A DNA stretch of 64,000 nt, taken from the NCBI RefSeq assembly GCF_946479755.1, contig NZ_CAMLHC010000015.1, positions 124,001 to 188,000 of the forward strand, written 5' to 3'. This document shows positions 37,688 through 47,539 of the stretch, piece by piece; within the stretch, counting starts at the first letter, position 1, and each line of letters starts with the position of its first letter. Made by a program: the position numbers and the translations under genes. Under the pieces are notes generated by a model. The model saw only the letters and a program-made list of their open reading frames with translations. It was not told the origin of the DNA and searched no databases. This stretch comes from an uncultured Chitinophaga sp. (GTDB lineage: Bacteria; Bacteroidota; Bacteroidia; Chitinophagales; Chitinophagaceae).

Positions 37688-39181
37688 ATGACCAAATACG
37701 TAATGGCGCTGGATCAGGGTACTACCAGCTCAAGAGCCATCATCTTTGACAAAACAGGAGCCATTATTTCTGTAGCGCAAAAGGAATTTACACAGCTGTT
37801 TCCCGCACCGGGATGGGTAGAACACGACCCGGCCGAAATATGGAGCAGCCAGATAGGCGTAGCCACAGAAGCCATGGCCAAAGTAGGTCTTGAGGGCGGC
37901 AACATCGCCGCCATCGGTATCACCAACCAGCGGGAAACCACCATTGTATGGGACCGGGAGACCGGCAAACCGGTACACAACGCTATCGTATGGCAGGACC
38001 GCCGCACCGCCGCTTTTTGCGACAACCTGAAAGCCAGCGGCAAAGAAGAACTGATCCGGACCAAAACCGGTCTCGTGATAGACGCCTATTTCTCCGGCAC
38101 CAAGGTTAAATGGATACTGGACAATGTCAGCGGCGCCCGTGAAAAAGCAGCCGCAGGTAAACTCGCCTTCGGCACGGTAGACGCCTGGCTGGTATGGAAC
38201 CTTACCCACGGCGCCGTACATGCCACCGATATCACCAACGCCTCCCGCACCATGCTGTTCAACATCCACACGCAGCAGTGGGACGAAGAGCTGCTGGCGC
38301 TGCTGGACATTCCCGCTTCCATGTTGCCGGAAGTAAAAGAGTCCAGCGAAGTATGCGGTCATACCGCTCCCGGCGTTTTCGCAGAACAGATACCTATTTC
38401 CGGTATCGCCGGCGACCAGCATGCCGCCTTGTTCGGGCAGATGTGCACAGAACCGGGTATGGTGAAAAACACCTATGGCACCGGCTGTTTTATGCTGATG
38501 AACATCGGGCCCAAACCTATCCTCAGCAAAAACAACCTGCTGACCACCGTGGCCTGGAAAGTGAATGGCCAGACCCACTACGCCCTCGAAGGCAGCATCT
38601 TCATTGCCGGCGCAATCGTGCAGTGGCTGCGTGACGGATTGGGCATCATCCGTTCTTCCTCCGAAGTAGAAGCGCTGGCAGCCAAAGCAGCACAGAACGA
38701 CGGCGTATACCTGGTACCCGCCTTTGCAGGCCTGGGCGCTCCTTACTGGGACCAGCACGCCCGGGGCACGCTCGTAGGCATGACCCGCGGCACCAACGCC
38801 TCCCACATCGCCCGTGCGGCGCTGGAAAGCATCGCTTACCAGACCATGGATGTGCTTAAAGCCATGGAAGCCGACGCCGGTATCAGCATCCAGGAGTTGC
38901 GCGTAGATGGCGGCGCCACCGGCAACAACCTGCTCATGCAGTTCCAGGCAGATATCCTGCAGGCCAAAGTAGTGCGTCCGGGCATCACCGAAACCACCGC
39001 GCTCGGCGCCGCCTACCTCGCCGGACTGGCCACCGGCTACTGGCAGGACCTCGAAGAGATCCGCAGCCAGTGGCAAATGGAGAAAACATTCACGCCCGAT
39101 TTGGAACAACAACATCGTGAAACATGGATCAGTGGCTGGCATAAGGCCGTCGACGCCGCCAGACACTGGGCTCAGCAATAA
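37688..39181 (+). CDS. glpK: Glycerol kinase
   Basis: 497 aa FGGY kinase, normal size. It begins [20 protein letters not shown] (phosphate-1 loop) and includes a [11 protein letters not shown] segment and late [13 protein letters not shown] and [12 protein letters not shown] signatures. It phosphorylates glycerol with ATP. 63 nt separate it from glpD and 39 nt from glpF. Feedback control by fructose 1,6-bisphosphate is known for the family but not evident here. Confidence 0.97.
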   Translation: MTKYVMALDQGTTSSRAIIFDKTGAIISVAQKEFTQLFPAPGWVEHDPAEIWSSQIGVATEAMAKVGLEGGNIAAIGITNQRETTIVWDRETGKPVHNAIVWQDRRTAAFCDNLKASGKEELIRTKTGLVIDAYFSGTKVKWILDNVSGAREKAAAGKLAFGTVDAWLVWNLTHGAVHATDITNASRTMLFNIHTQQWDEELLALLDIPASMLPEVKESSEVCGHTAPGVFAEQIPISGIAGDQHAALFGQMCTEPGMVKNTYGTGCFMLMNIGPKPILSKNNLLTTVAWKVNGQTHYALEGSIFIAGAIVQWLRDGLGIIRSSSEVEALAAKAAQNDGVYLVPAFAGLGAPYWDQHARGTLVGMTRGTNASHIARAALESIAYQTMDVLKAMEADAGISIQELRVDGGATGNNLLMQFQADILQAKVVRPGITETTALGAAYLAGLATGYWQDLEEIRSQWQMEKTFTPDLEQQHRETWISGWHKAVDAARHWAQQ

Positions 39182-39220
39182 TTATCAACCAAACAGCCAT
39201 CAACAAAATCATCAATCTCT

Positions 39221-39949
39221 ATGTCTCCGATTTTAGCTGAATTTATAGGCACCGCATTATTGCTCCTGCTGGGCAACGGCGTAGTAGCCAATGTAGTGCT
39301 GAACAAAACAAAGGGCAACAGCGGCGGATGGATCGTTATCACGACAGGATGGGCGCTGGGCGTATATGTAGGCGTGGTCGTAGCCGGTCCTTACAGCGGC
39401 GCGCATCTCAACCCTGCTGTAACCGTAGCGCTGGCCGCCGCCGGCAAGTTCAACTGGGCAGACGTGCCCATGTTTGCGCTCGCACAGCTGGCAGGCGCCA
39501 TGCTGGGCACCTCCCTCGTATGGTATAACTACGAAGACCACCTGGACGCTACGCCCGACAACGGCCTGCAACGCGCCTGCTTCTGCACGGAGCCGGCTAT
39601 CCGTAAACCGCTGCGCAATTTTATCTGCGAGGTGACCGGAACGTTCGTGCTGCTGTTTACCATCTTCTACTTTACCGGCGCTGAAATCGGCACCGATAAA
39701 ACACCCGTGGGACTGGGCTCCCTCGGCGCGGTACCGGTAGCCTTCCTGGTATGGGCCATCGGCCTTTCCCTTGGCGGCACCACCGGTTACGCGATCAACC
39801 CGGCCAGAGACCTGGGCCCGCGTATGATGCATGCCATCCTGCCGATGAACGGTAAAGGGCACAGCGACTGGAGCTATGCCTGGATACCGGTCGCCGGTCC
39901 GCTGGCTGGCGGCGTACTCGCCGCAGCGTTATACCTGCTGCTGAAATAA
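39221..39949 (+). CDS. glpF: Glycerol uptake facilitator (aquaglyceroporin)
   Basis: 242 aa MIP-family channel, six transmembrane helices. Both NPA boxes are present: AHLNPAVTV and GYAINPARDLGPR. The Asp after the second NPAR is the mark of glycerol facilitators rather than water channels. It passes glycerol through the inner membrane and is trapped by GlpK phosphorylation. It directly follows glpK. Confidence 0.96.
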   Translation: MSPILAEFIGTALLLLLGNGVVANVVLNKTKGNSGGWIVITTGWALGVYVGVVVAGPYSGAHLNPAVTVALAAAGKFNWADVPMFALAQLAGAMLGTSLVWYNYEDHLDATPDNGLQRACFCTEPAIRKPLRNFICEVTGTFVLLFTIFYFTGAEIGTDKTPVGLGSLGAVPVAFLVWAIGLSLGGTTGYAINPARDLGPRMMHAILPMNGKGHSDWSYAWIPVAGPLAGGVLAAALYLLLK

Positions 39950-40032
39950 ACAGACATTAGTAACCATAAGGGATATACGTATATAGCCCACGTTTGAACA
40001 GAATGCTTACACCTGTAACAATTTACCAAACA

Positions 40033-40971
40033 ATGAAAAAACAAATGAATGTCCGGCTGATGGCCTGTGCCATGGCAGCTGCCGCCACTGTTTTTACAGC
40101 CTGTAAAACATCGAAGTCCACTACCGCCGCACAGCACAAGGACCTGCCTTCTTTCTTTAAAGTGGGGCACCGCGGCACACGGGGACTGATGCCGGAAAAC
40201 ACCATTCCGGCCATGTACAAAGGCCTGGAGACCGGCTCCAACACCATCGAGTTTGATGTACACATTACTAAAGACGGACAAGTGGTCGTATATCACGACG
40301 CCTCTTTCACACCGTCCTATACCACCATGCCGGACGGTAAAGACATCCCTGCCGCAGAACGCAGCAAGTACACCTTCTACCAGATGAACTACGCCGACAT
40401 CCGCCGTTTTATCATCGGGGAAAAACCGTATGCCGCTTTCCCGGAACAGGAAAGGGTCCGCTCCTACGCGCCGCTGCTGGGAGAAATGATCGACTCCGTA
40501 GAGCACTATACGAAAAAACACCACCTGCCGCCGGCATATTACCTGCTGGAAATCAAATCTTCCGAAAAAACAGATGGCACAGAACAACCGTCACCGGAAG
40601 AATACATGAAGATCATGATGGCCGTGCAACAACTGAAGCCGCTGGGACATCGGCTGCTGATCCAGTCGTTTGACATGCGCCCGCTGCAGGTACTGCACAA
40701 AACGCATCCACACATCAGACTCGGCTTCCTGACCGGCGACAAAAACGCCACCTTCGAACAGAACATGCAACAGCTGGGCTTTACACCTAGCTTCTACAAT
40801 CCACACTATCAGCTGGTAACACCGGAGCTGATCAAAAAATGTCATGATAAAAATATGCTGATTGTACCCTGGACAGTACAGGAACCACAGGAAATGAAAC
40901 AATTAAAAGCCATGGGCGTAGACGGTATCATTACAGATTATCCCAACAGGCTGGAACAAGCGATCAAATAA
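40033..40971 (+). CDS. glpQ: Glycerophosphodiester phosphodiesterase, lipoprotein
   Basis: 312 aa from ATG 40033 (an open frame starts at 39994). The N terminus has a hydrophobic stretch ending FTAC, a lipobox, so it is probably a periplasmic or outer-membrane lipoprotein. GDPD motifs: GHRGTRGLMPENTIPA and EFDVHITKDGQVVVYHD, with a late WTVQEPQEM. It hydrolyses glycerophosphodiesters to glycerol-3-phosphate and alcohol. It lies between glpF and the SusC/SusD pair, linking uptake and breakdown. Confidence 0.94.
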   Translation: MKKQMNVRLMACAMAAAATVFTACKTSKSTTAAQHKDLPSFFKVGHRGTRGLMPENTIPAMYKGLETGSNTIEFDVHITKDGQVVVYHDASFTPSYTTMPDGKDIPAAERSKYTFYQMNYADIRRFIIGEKPYAAFPEQERVRSYAPLLGEMIDSVEHYTKKHHLPPAYYLLEIKSSEKTDGTEQPSPEEYMKIMMAVQQLKPLGHRLLIQSFDMRPLQVLHKTHPHIRLGFLTGDKNATFEQNMQQLGFTPSFYNPHYQLVTPELIKKCHDKNMLIVPWTVQEPQEMKQLKAMGVDGIITDYPNRLEQAIK

Positions 40972-40997
40972 TATCAACCAAAAAAACAACACAAGCT

Positions 40998-43900
40998 ATG
41001 AAATTGCGAACACGATTCCGGGCATTACGTCCGTCTGGTATGCTTATGCTATGCCTCGGAATCATCCTTACCTCTTTCACATCGCTGTACGCGCAGGATG
41101 TAAATATCACCGGTAAAATTACCGGGACCGGCGGAACGCCACTTCCCGGCGTCAGCATCCAGGTAGCCGGCACCAGCAAAGGCGCCAGCACCGGCGCGGA
41201 CGGGCAGTTCAAACTGAGCGCTCCCACAGGTTCTACGTTAAAAATTTCTTTCATCGGTTATCTCACCAAAGAGATCAAGGTAACCAATGCCAACCCGCTG
41301 AGCATCACCCTCGAAGAAGACGTACAAAAGCTCAACGACGTGGTGGTGGTAGGTTATGGCACACAGAAAAAAGCTACGCTGACCGGCGCCATCACCACCG
41401 TGTCCATGGCGCAACAGGAAGGCCGTCCGCTGACCAACGCCAGTAACGCGTTGCAGGGCGTTCCCGGCGTGTTCACCAACCTCGGCAGCAGCCAGCCCGG
41501 CGTAGACCGCAGCACCATCCGCATCCGCGGCGTCGGTACGCTGAGCAATAACGATCCGCTGGTACTGGTAGACGGGATTGAGTACTCCATGGATGAACTG
41601 AACCCGAACGACATCGAGTCCATTACCGTACTGAAAGACGCTGCCGCTGCCATCTACGGCTCCCGCGCAGCCAGCGGTGTTATCCTCGTGACCACCAAAA
41701 AAGGTAAAGGCGCGTCCAAAATTAACTACAGCTACTATCGTGGTATGCAAAAAGCGACCTACCTGCCGGACATCATCGACAATCCGATTGCGTACATGAA
41801 GCTGAAGAACCAGGCCAACCGCAACGAAGGCACCACTAAAGTTGACTATTCCGATGCACAGATCGCCGAATACGAAAAGGGTATGCTGACCGATCCGATC
41901 ACCTACCCTTCCAACAACTGGTATAAAATCGCCCTGAAAAACGGTATTATCCAGAAGCATGATCTGAGCGTGGCAGGTAGCACCGATAAATATCAATACC
42001 GCCTGTCACTGGGCTACCTGGACAGAGACGGTATCCTCTTCGGACCCGGCAACCACGAGAAAAAATACTCTGTAGGCCTTAACGCCTCCATGCAGGTGAC
42101 CAAAAGACTGAAAGCCGGTATGACCCTCGACGGTTACTACCGTAACTATACACAGCCATTCTATGCCTCCAGCTGGGAATACCTGGCCCGTGCCCTGCCG
42201 ATCCTGACCGATACACTGGCAGACGGCCGCTATGGTAATTCCTGGATGAGAACTTCCGGCCGCAACAACTGGGAAAATCCGCGTATGCTGGCTTACAACG
42301 GCCTGCAAACAAAAGTGGTGCAACGTTTCCTGGCGACCGTTTTCGCAGAATACAAACTGCCTTTTGATATTAACTACAATATCAAATTCGGTGTGGACAA
42401 ATATGATGGTCTGCTGAGCCAGTTCACTCCCCGCATGCAGACATTCGATCCTAAAACCAACGCCTTCATCAACTGGAATAATCCCAATACAGCTCCGCGT
42501 GCGGTTAAGACGGATTACAATGACATGAACATCCACTTCTACAATACGCTGGACTGGAAAAAAACCTTTGCCACCAAACATAACCTTAATGTTATGCTGG
42601 GTGCCAGCTACGACAACTTTGAAAAAGATTACTTTGAGGCCAGCATGTACGGCTACCTGGATGCCACACTGGATGCACTTAACGCCGGCGTATACTGGAA
42701 CGCCACTTCCGGTACTCCTACCCGCGACGTATTGGAGTCTTACTTTGGCCGCGCCAACTACGACTACGACGGCAAGTACCTGTTTGAAGCCGCTTTCCGT
42801 TATGATGGTTCTTCCCGCTTTGCTCCCGGAAAACGGTGGGGCTTCTACCCCTCCGCTTCTGCCGGATGGCGTATCGACAAAGAATCTTTCTTTGCGTCCA
42901 GCCTGATCGACGTACTGAAACTCCGTGCCTCCGCAGGCCAGCTGGGTACACAGGCGGTAGCCTTGTACAGCTATACGCCATCTGTAAACATGGGCGAAGA
43001 TTACAGCTTCGGTGGCTCGAGCCCGGCACTTAGCTCCGGCGCTGCTGTGACAGCAGCCGTAGATCCGGATATCAAATGGGAAGTTACCACCACCTATAAC
43101 GCCGGTGTGGACATGAACCTGTTCAAAAGCCATTTAGCCGTTACCGTTGATGTCTACAAAAAAATCACCGACGGCATCCTCCGGCCGGTAGCCATTCCTT
43201 CCCAGGTAGGTAACCTCGCAGGCCCTAAAAGAAACGTAGGCCGGGTGGACAATACTGGCGTAGAACTGGTGCTGCAATACAAAAACAACATCGGCAATTT
43301 CGACTATAACGTATACGGCAATGCCTCCTACAATAAAAACGAAGTAGTAGATCTGAAAGGAGAAAGAATGATCAGCGGTAATACTATTACACAGGCCGGT
43401 CATCCGATAGACGCCTACTACGTATTATTGTCAGACGGCATCTTCCAGTCCGACGAAGAAGTGAGCAAAAGCGCTTTCCAGAGCGGAAAGACGAAGGCCG
43501 GTTACATCAAATACAAAGATATCAACGGCGATGGTATCATTAACGGTGACGACCGTGTGATACTGGATGCTTCGTCCTCTGTTCCCAAATGGACATTTGG
43601 TTTCGGGTTCAATCTCGGTTACAAAGGCATCACGCTGAATGCAGCATTCCAGGGTATTGCCGGCGTGAAAGCTTACCCACAGGGTAACCTGGCCCTGCCT
43701 TTCGTGAATGGCGCCAACGCCACCAAAGAATGGCTGACCGATGCCTGGACACCTACCAACACCAACGCACGTTTGCCGATTGTCACCACCGGCACCGCCG
43801 GCGTAGACAACTTCCGCGGTTCCGACTTCTGGCTGCGTAACAACTCTTATGTAAGAATGCGCAACCTGCAGCTGGGTTACTCCCTGCCTGACAGATGGTT

Positions 43901-44066
43901 GTCTAAAGTAAAAATCAGCAAAGTGAACCTGTTTGTGAATGGCGAAAACCTGCTGACGTTCTCCCGTTACAAAGACTTTGATCCGGAAGCTGTCCTGGAC
44001 CAGAGCAACCTGTATCGCTATCCGATGCTGAAGACTTTTAACGGCGGCCTGAACGTAACTTTTTAA
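40998..44066 (+). CDS. SusC/RagA-family TonB-linked outer-membrane transporter
   Basis: 1022 aa. A signal peptide (about 1-32) is followed by a CarboxypepD_reg-like domain (about 36-105; GTPLPGVSIQVAGTSKGAST), a SusC linker with DVVVVGYGTQKKATLTGA, a plug domain (about 115-230) and a 22-strand barrel ending RYPMLKTFNGGLNVTF with the terminal Phe. It imports with its SusD partner, powered by TonB. Here it lies inside a glp/phosphatase cluster rather than beside glycosidases, so the substrate is probably phosphorylated or glycerol-linked. Confidence 0.95.
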   Translation: MKLRTRFRALRPSGMLMLCLGIILTSFTSLYAQDVNITGKITGTGGTPLPGVSIQVAGTSKGASTGADGQFKLSAPTGSTLKISFIGYLTKEIKVTNANPLSITLEEDVQKLNDVVVVGYGTQKKATLTGAITTVSMAQQEGRPLTNASNALQGVPGVFTNLGSSQPGVDRSTIRIRGVGTLSNNDPLVLVDGIEYSMDELNPNDIESITVLKDAAAAIYGSRAASGVILVTTKKGKGASKINYSYYRGMQKATYLPDIIDNPIAYMKLKNQANRNEGTTKVDYSDAQIAEYEKGMLTDPITYPSNNWYKIALKNGIIQKHDLSVAGSTDKYQYRLSLGYLDRDGILFGPGNHEKKYSVGLNASMQVTKRLKAGMTLDGYYRNYTQPFYASSWEYLARALPILTDTLADGRYGNSWMRTSGRNNWENPRMLAYNGLQTKVVQRFLATVFAEYKLPFDINYNIKFGVDKYDGLLSQFTPRMQTFDPKTNAFINWNNPNTAPRAVKTDYNDMNIHFYNTLDWKKTFATKHNLNVMLGASYDNFEKDYFEASMYGYLDATLDALNAGVYWNATSGTPTRDVLESYFGRANYDYDGKYLFEAAFRYDGSSRFAPGKRWGFYPSASAGWRIDKESFFASSLIDVLKLRASAGQLGTQAVALYSYTPSVNMGEDYSFGGSSPALSSGAAVTAAVDPDIKWEVTTTYNAGVDMNLFKSHLAVTVDVYKKITDGILRPVAIPSQVGNLAGPKRNVGRVDNTGVELVLQYKNNIGNFDYNVYGNASYNKNEVVDLKGERMISGNTITQAGHPIDAYYVLLSDGIFQSDEEVSKSAFQSGKTKAGYIKYKDINGDGIINGDDRVILDASSSVPKWTFGFGFNLGYKGITLNAAFQGIAGVKAYPQGNLALPFVNGANATKEWLTDAWTPTNTNARLPIVTTGTAGVDNFRGSDFWLRNNSYVRMRNLQLGYSLPDRWLSKVKISKVNLFVNGENLLTFSRYKDFDPEAVLDQSNLYRYPMLKTFNGGLNVTF

Positions 44067-44078
44067 TCTTATTCAATC

Positions 44079-45665
44079 ATGATCCAAATGAACAAAATAC
44101 ATATAGCGATCGTAGCCATGGGCCTGCTGGCGTCTGCCTGCAATAAAAGCCTGCTGGACACACAACCGCACGACAAATACACAGAAGAGACTTTCTGGAA
44201 AACACCGGAAGCTGCCAACGCTGCGCTCACGGGCTGTTATTCCGTATTACGTAACGACGGCATTTACGGTGGTAAAGGTTCCAACAACGCCACCGCGCTC
44301 TGGGAGGAAACCATGTCTCCCAATGCCTATTACAAAACCAACGGGATGGCGTACAACTCCATCGCTTCCGGTCAGCAGATGCCCAGCAGCGGTGGTATTA
44401 TCAGCTCCCGGTATGCCGACTGCTACGGTGGTATCGGCCGTTGCAATACGTTTCTGAAAAAAGTGGACGAAGTGCCCGGCATGGACGAGAACCAGAAAAA
44501 AGTCATGAAAGGACAGGCGCTGTTCCTGCGTGGTCTTTACTATTTCACCATTCAAAACTACTATGGTGGCGTACCCCTGATCCTGGATCCTCCGGACATG
44601 AACACCCAGGGCAAACTGCCGCGCAACAAACGTGAAGAAGTGGTGGCCCAGGTGATCAAAGACCTGGACGATGCAGCAGCAGTGTTGCCGCTGACCTACG
44701 GCGCTTCCGACAAAGGCAGGGCTACCAAAGGCGCAGCTATGGCGTTGAAAGCAAGAGTGCTGTTGTATGAAGCCAGCCCGCTGCTGAACCCCGGCAACAA
44801 TGCCGCGAAATGGGCTGCCGCTGCCGCCGCTGCCAAAGCAGTAATGGACCTGGGCGGCACCGGCTACGGACTGTTTGCCAACTACCGTAACCTGTTCCTC
44901 AAGGTAAATGAAAACAACAAGGAAGTTATATTTGACGTGCAGTATATGTTCCCGAACCAGGGTAACTCTTTCGACCTGATCTGCGCGCAGTACAACTCCA
45001 ACGCACCGCTGCTGGGTCTTGCACAGGCGTACTACATGAAAAATGGATTGCCTATCACCGATCCGGCTTCCGGTTATGACGCCACGAAGCCTTATCTGAA
45101 CCGTGATCCCCGCCTGCAGGGTACCATCACCTTCCCTACCGATATGTACCAGGGCAAGAAGGTAGACTCCAGCCGTTTTGCCATCACCGGTTACGGTGTG
45201 AAAAAATTCAGCGTGTACGATACCCTGGCACCTGCACAGGCAGATAAAGACCTGAAAGGCGGTCAGTCGGAAATCAACTTCATCGTGCTGCGTTATGCAG
45301 ACATCCTGATGATGTACGCAGAAGCCCAGAATGAGGCCGTTGGCCCCGACGCGACTGTATATGCAGCGCTCAACCAGATCCGCGACCGTATAGGCATGCC
45401 GCACTTTGCAGCCGGCCTCTCGAAAGAAGACATGCGCAAAGAAATACGCCACGAAAGACGCGTAGAGTTTGCAGGCGAAGGTTTGTATTACAGTGATATC
45501 CGTCGCTGGAAAACGGCCGAGACAGAGCTGAACACAGAGATCTACGATTTTGCCGGCAATGTGCTGGAAAAACGGACCTTCAACCCTAAACGTGACTACT
45601 GGTGGCCTATCCCGCAGACAGAGAAGGACCTCAATCCCAATCTGGAGCAGAATCCGGGTTATTAG
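44079..45665 (+). CDS. SusD/RagB-family outer-membrane lipoprotein
   Basis: 528 aa. A lipobox MGLLASAC follows the signal segment; M4 is an alternative start. SusD features are the early LLDTQPHDKYTEETFWKT segment, TPR-like helices, and the C-terminal EIRHERRVEFAGEGLYYSDI. It forms the lid of the SusC transporter at the cell surface. It starts 12 nt after susC, so the two are co-translated. Followed by a 14-bp hairpin before pafA. Confidence 0.95.
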   Translation: MIQMNKIHIAIVAMGLLASACNKSLLDTQPHDKYTEETFWKTPEAANAALTGCYSVLRNDGIYGGKGSNNATALWEETMSPNAYYKTNGMAYNSIASGQQMPSSGGIISSRYADCYGGIGRCNTFLKKVDEVPGMDENQKKVMKGQALFLRGLYYFTIQNYYGGVPLILDPPDMNTQGKLPRNKREEVVAQVIKDLDDAAAVLPLTYGASDKGRATKGAAMALKARVLLYEASPLLNPGNNAAKWAAAAAAAKAVMDLGGTGYGLFANYRNLFLKVNENNKEVIFDVQYMFPNQGNSFDLICAQYNSNAPLLGLAQAYYMKNGLPITDPASGYDATKPYLNRDPRLQGTITFPTDMYQGKKVDSSRFAITGYGVKKFSVYDTLAPAQADKDLKGGQSEINFIVLRYADILMMYAEAQNEAVGPDATVYAALNQIRDRIGMPHFAAGLSKEDMRKEIRHERRVEFAGEGLYYSDIRRWKTAETELNTEIYDFAGNVLEKRTFNPKRDYWWPIPQTEKDLNPNLEQNPGY

Positions 45666-45729
45666 TGTTCATCCAGCTATTTGTCCGTTCATACAAAAAA
45701 AAGCAGCATTATTGCTGAAACGGAATAAA

Positions 45730-45766
45730 CTTAGCGGTTCTGGCCGGAGGGACCAGGACCGCTAAG
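45730..45766 (+). other. Long hairpin between susD and pafA
   Basis: CTTAGCGGTTCTGG (45730-45743) pairs with CCAGGACCGCTAAG (45753-45766), 14 bp with one T-C mismatch (G-U like). There is no T-tract, so it is more likely an mRNA processing or stability element, or a weak attenuator, than a terminator. Confidence 0.6.
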
Positions 45767-45797
45767 TATTTACAGCTATATAGAAATCTAAAAAAAC

Positions 45798-47441
45798 ATG
45801 ACCAGACTAAAACTCTCCGCCCTGCTGATGGTGGGCGCCTTCGCCTTTGGGCAGGCACCGTCGGCAACGGCACAAGCTCCGGAAAGACCCAAGCTAGTAG
45901 TGGGCATTGTAGTGGACCAGATGCGCTGGGATTACCTGTACCGTTACGCCGACCGTTACGAATCCGGCGGCCTCAGAAGAATGCTGAACGAAGGTTTCTC
46001 CTGTGAGAACACCACGATCAGCCATCTCCCGTCCTTTACCGCTGTAGGACACAGCACCGTATATACCGGGTCAGTTCCCGCCATCCACGGCATCACCGGC
46101 AATGACTGGACCGATCAGCTGACAGGCAGAAAATGGTATTGCACCGAAGATACCGTGGCCCAGGCAGTGGGCAGCACCTCCAAAGCCGGGCAGATGTCGC
46201 CGCGCAACCTGCTGGCATCCACCATCACGGATGAACTGCGGTTCGCCACCAATTTCCGCTCCAAAGTAGTAGGCGTGTCCCTGAAAGACCGGGCCTCCAT
46301 CCTGCCCGCCGGACATACGCCCAACGGCGCGTTCTGGCTCGATGACGCCAACGGCAGCTTCATCACCAGCACCTACTACATGAAAGACCTCCCGGAATGG
46401 GTAAAACGTTTCAACGCCCGAAAACTGCCGGAGCAGCTCATGTCCAAACCATGGGAGCCGCTCTATCCGATCAGCAGCTACGTACAAAGCACCGCTGACA
46501 ACGTAGCCTGGGAAGGCACCTTCGGTGGTGAAAAAGCACCCGTGTTCCCGCACAACATGAAAGAGATCTATAAAAAAGATCCGGGCAGCCTGCGCTCCAC
46601 GCCTTCCGGCAATACCCTCACCCTGGAATTTGCCACGGCAGCCGTAGAAGGCTATAACCTGGGCAACGGCGAAGCAACCGACTTCCTCACCATCAACTGC
46701 GCCTCTACGGACTACGTAGGTCACAAATACGGCCCTAACTCCATCGAAGTGGAAGACACCTATCTCCGCCTCGATAAAGACCTCGCCGGCTTCTTCAGCT
46801 ATCTCGACAAAAAAGTAGGCAAAGGCAACTACCTCGTATTTCTCACTGCAGACCACGGCGCCGCCCACTCTGTAGGTTTTATGAACGAATACAACGTACC
46901 TGCCGGCTTCGTAAAAGACAAGCCCATGATGGCCAGCCTCGACAGCCTGCTGGCTGCGCGCTTCGGCGTGAAAGGCCTCGTACGCTCCGGCATGAACTAT
47001 CACGTAAACTACGACGTGGCTAAAATAGAAGCCAATAAACTGGACTATGACGCCATCAAAAAAGAAACCGTAAAGTTCCTCCAGCGTCAGCCGGGTATCC
47101 AGTTCGCCGCCGATATCGACAATCTCGGTAACAGCCCGATACCACAGCCCATCAAAAGCATGATCGCCAACGGTTACAATCCTAAACGCACCGGCTCCGT
47201 GATGATCATCCCCGAACCGGGATGGTACCAGGGCTTCGAAAAAGGTACGACCCATGGCAACTGGAACCTGTACGACATCCACATCCCGCTCGTATTCATG
47301 GGATGGCATGTACAACATGGCGCCACCAATGAAATTACCCATATGACAGACATTGCTGCTACCCTCGCTGCCATGCTGCATGTGCAGATGCCGAACGGCT
47401 GCGTAGGCCGCCCGATCGAAAGTGTTATCAAAGGGAAATAA
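45798..47441 (+). CDS. pafA: PafA-like alkaline phosphatase, exported
   Basis: 547 aa with a Sec signal peptide ending ATAQAPERP. It has the alkaline phosphatase superfamily layout: early metal Asp in GIVVDQMRWDYL, nucleophile Thr in HLPSFTAVGHSTVYTG, and the SLKDRASILPAGH segment whose Lys and Arg are the PafA-specific phosphate-binding residues. A late TADHGAAHS supplies metal ligands. PafA monoesterases release phosphate from many organic phosphates independently of phosphate level. Last gene of the glp-Sus cluster, ended by a terminator. Confidence 0.92.
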   Translation: MTRLKLSALLMVGAFAFGQAPSATAQAPERPKLVVGIVVDQMRWDYLYRYADRYESGGLRRMLNEGFSCENTTISHLPSFTAVGHSTVYTGSVPAIHGITGNDWTDQLTGRKWYCTEDTVAQAVGSTSKAGQMSPRNLLASTITDELRFATNFRSKVVGVSLKDRASILPAGHTPNGAFWLDDANGSFITSTYYMKDLPEWVKRFNARKLPEQLMSKPWEPLYPISSYVQSTADNVAWEGTFGGEKAPVFPHNMKEIYKKDPGSLRSTPSGNTLTLEFATAAVEGYNLGNGEATDFLTINCASTDYVGHKYGPNSIEVEDTYLRLDKDLAGFFSYLDKKVGKGNYLVFLTADHGAAHSVGFMNEYNVPAGFVKDKPMMASLDSLLAARFGVKGLVRSGMNYHVNYDVAKIEANKLDYDAIKKETVKFLQRQPGIQFAADIDNLGNSPIPQPIKSMIANGYNPKRTGSVMIIPEPGWYQGFEKGTTHGNWNLYDIHIPLVFMGWHVQHGATNEITHMTDIAATLAAMLHVQMPNGCVGRPIESVIKGK

Positions 47442-47460
47442 ATCCCCGGAAGATATTTGT

Positions 47461-47533
47461 ATCCCGTGTTGTTGTCGGTGGAAAAACGTATCATTGTTTT
47501 TCATCGACCCTTCAACACGGGATTTTTATTTTT
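47461..47533 (+). terminator. Terminator of the glp-Sus-pafA cluster
   Basis: ATCCCGTGTTG (47461-47471) pairs perfectly with CAACACGGGAT (47513-47523), with a second imperfect stem inside, then TTTTTATTTTT. Confidence 0.88.
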
Positions 47534-47539
47534 AGTCAT

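Noticed and set aside
37730..39178. 482-aa open frame antisense to glpK
   Set aside because: It mirrors a GC-rich, highly conserved gene, has no family features and no start context. Long antisense frames are expected in such genes.
42006..45452. Long antisense open frames across susC and susD
   Set aside because: Both lie wholly inside strong SusC/SusD genes and show no independent features.
46071..47504. 477-aa open frame antisense to pafA
   Set aside because: Shadow of pafA; no motifs, and it would run through the pafA terminator.
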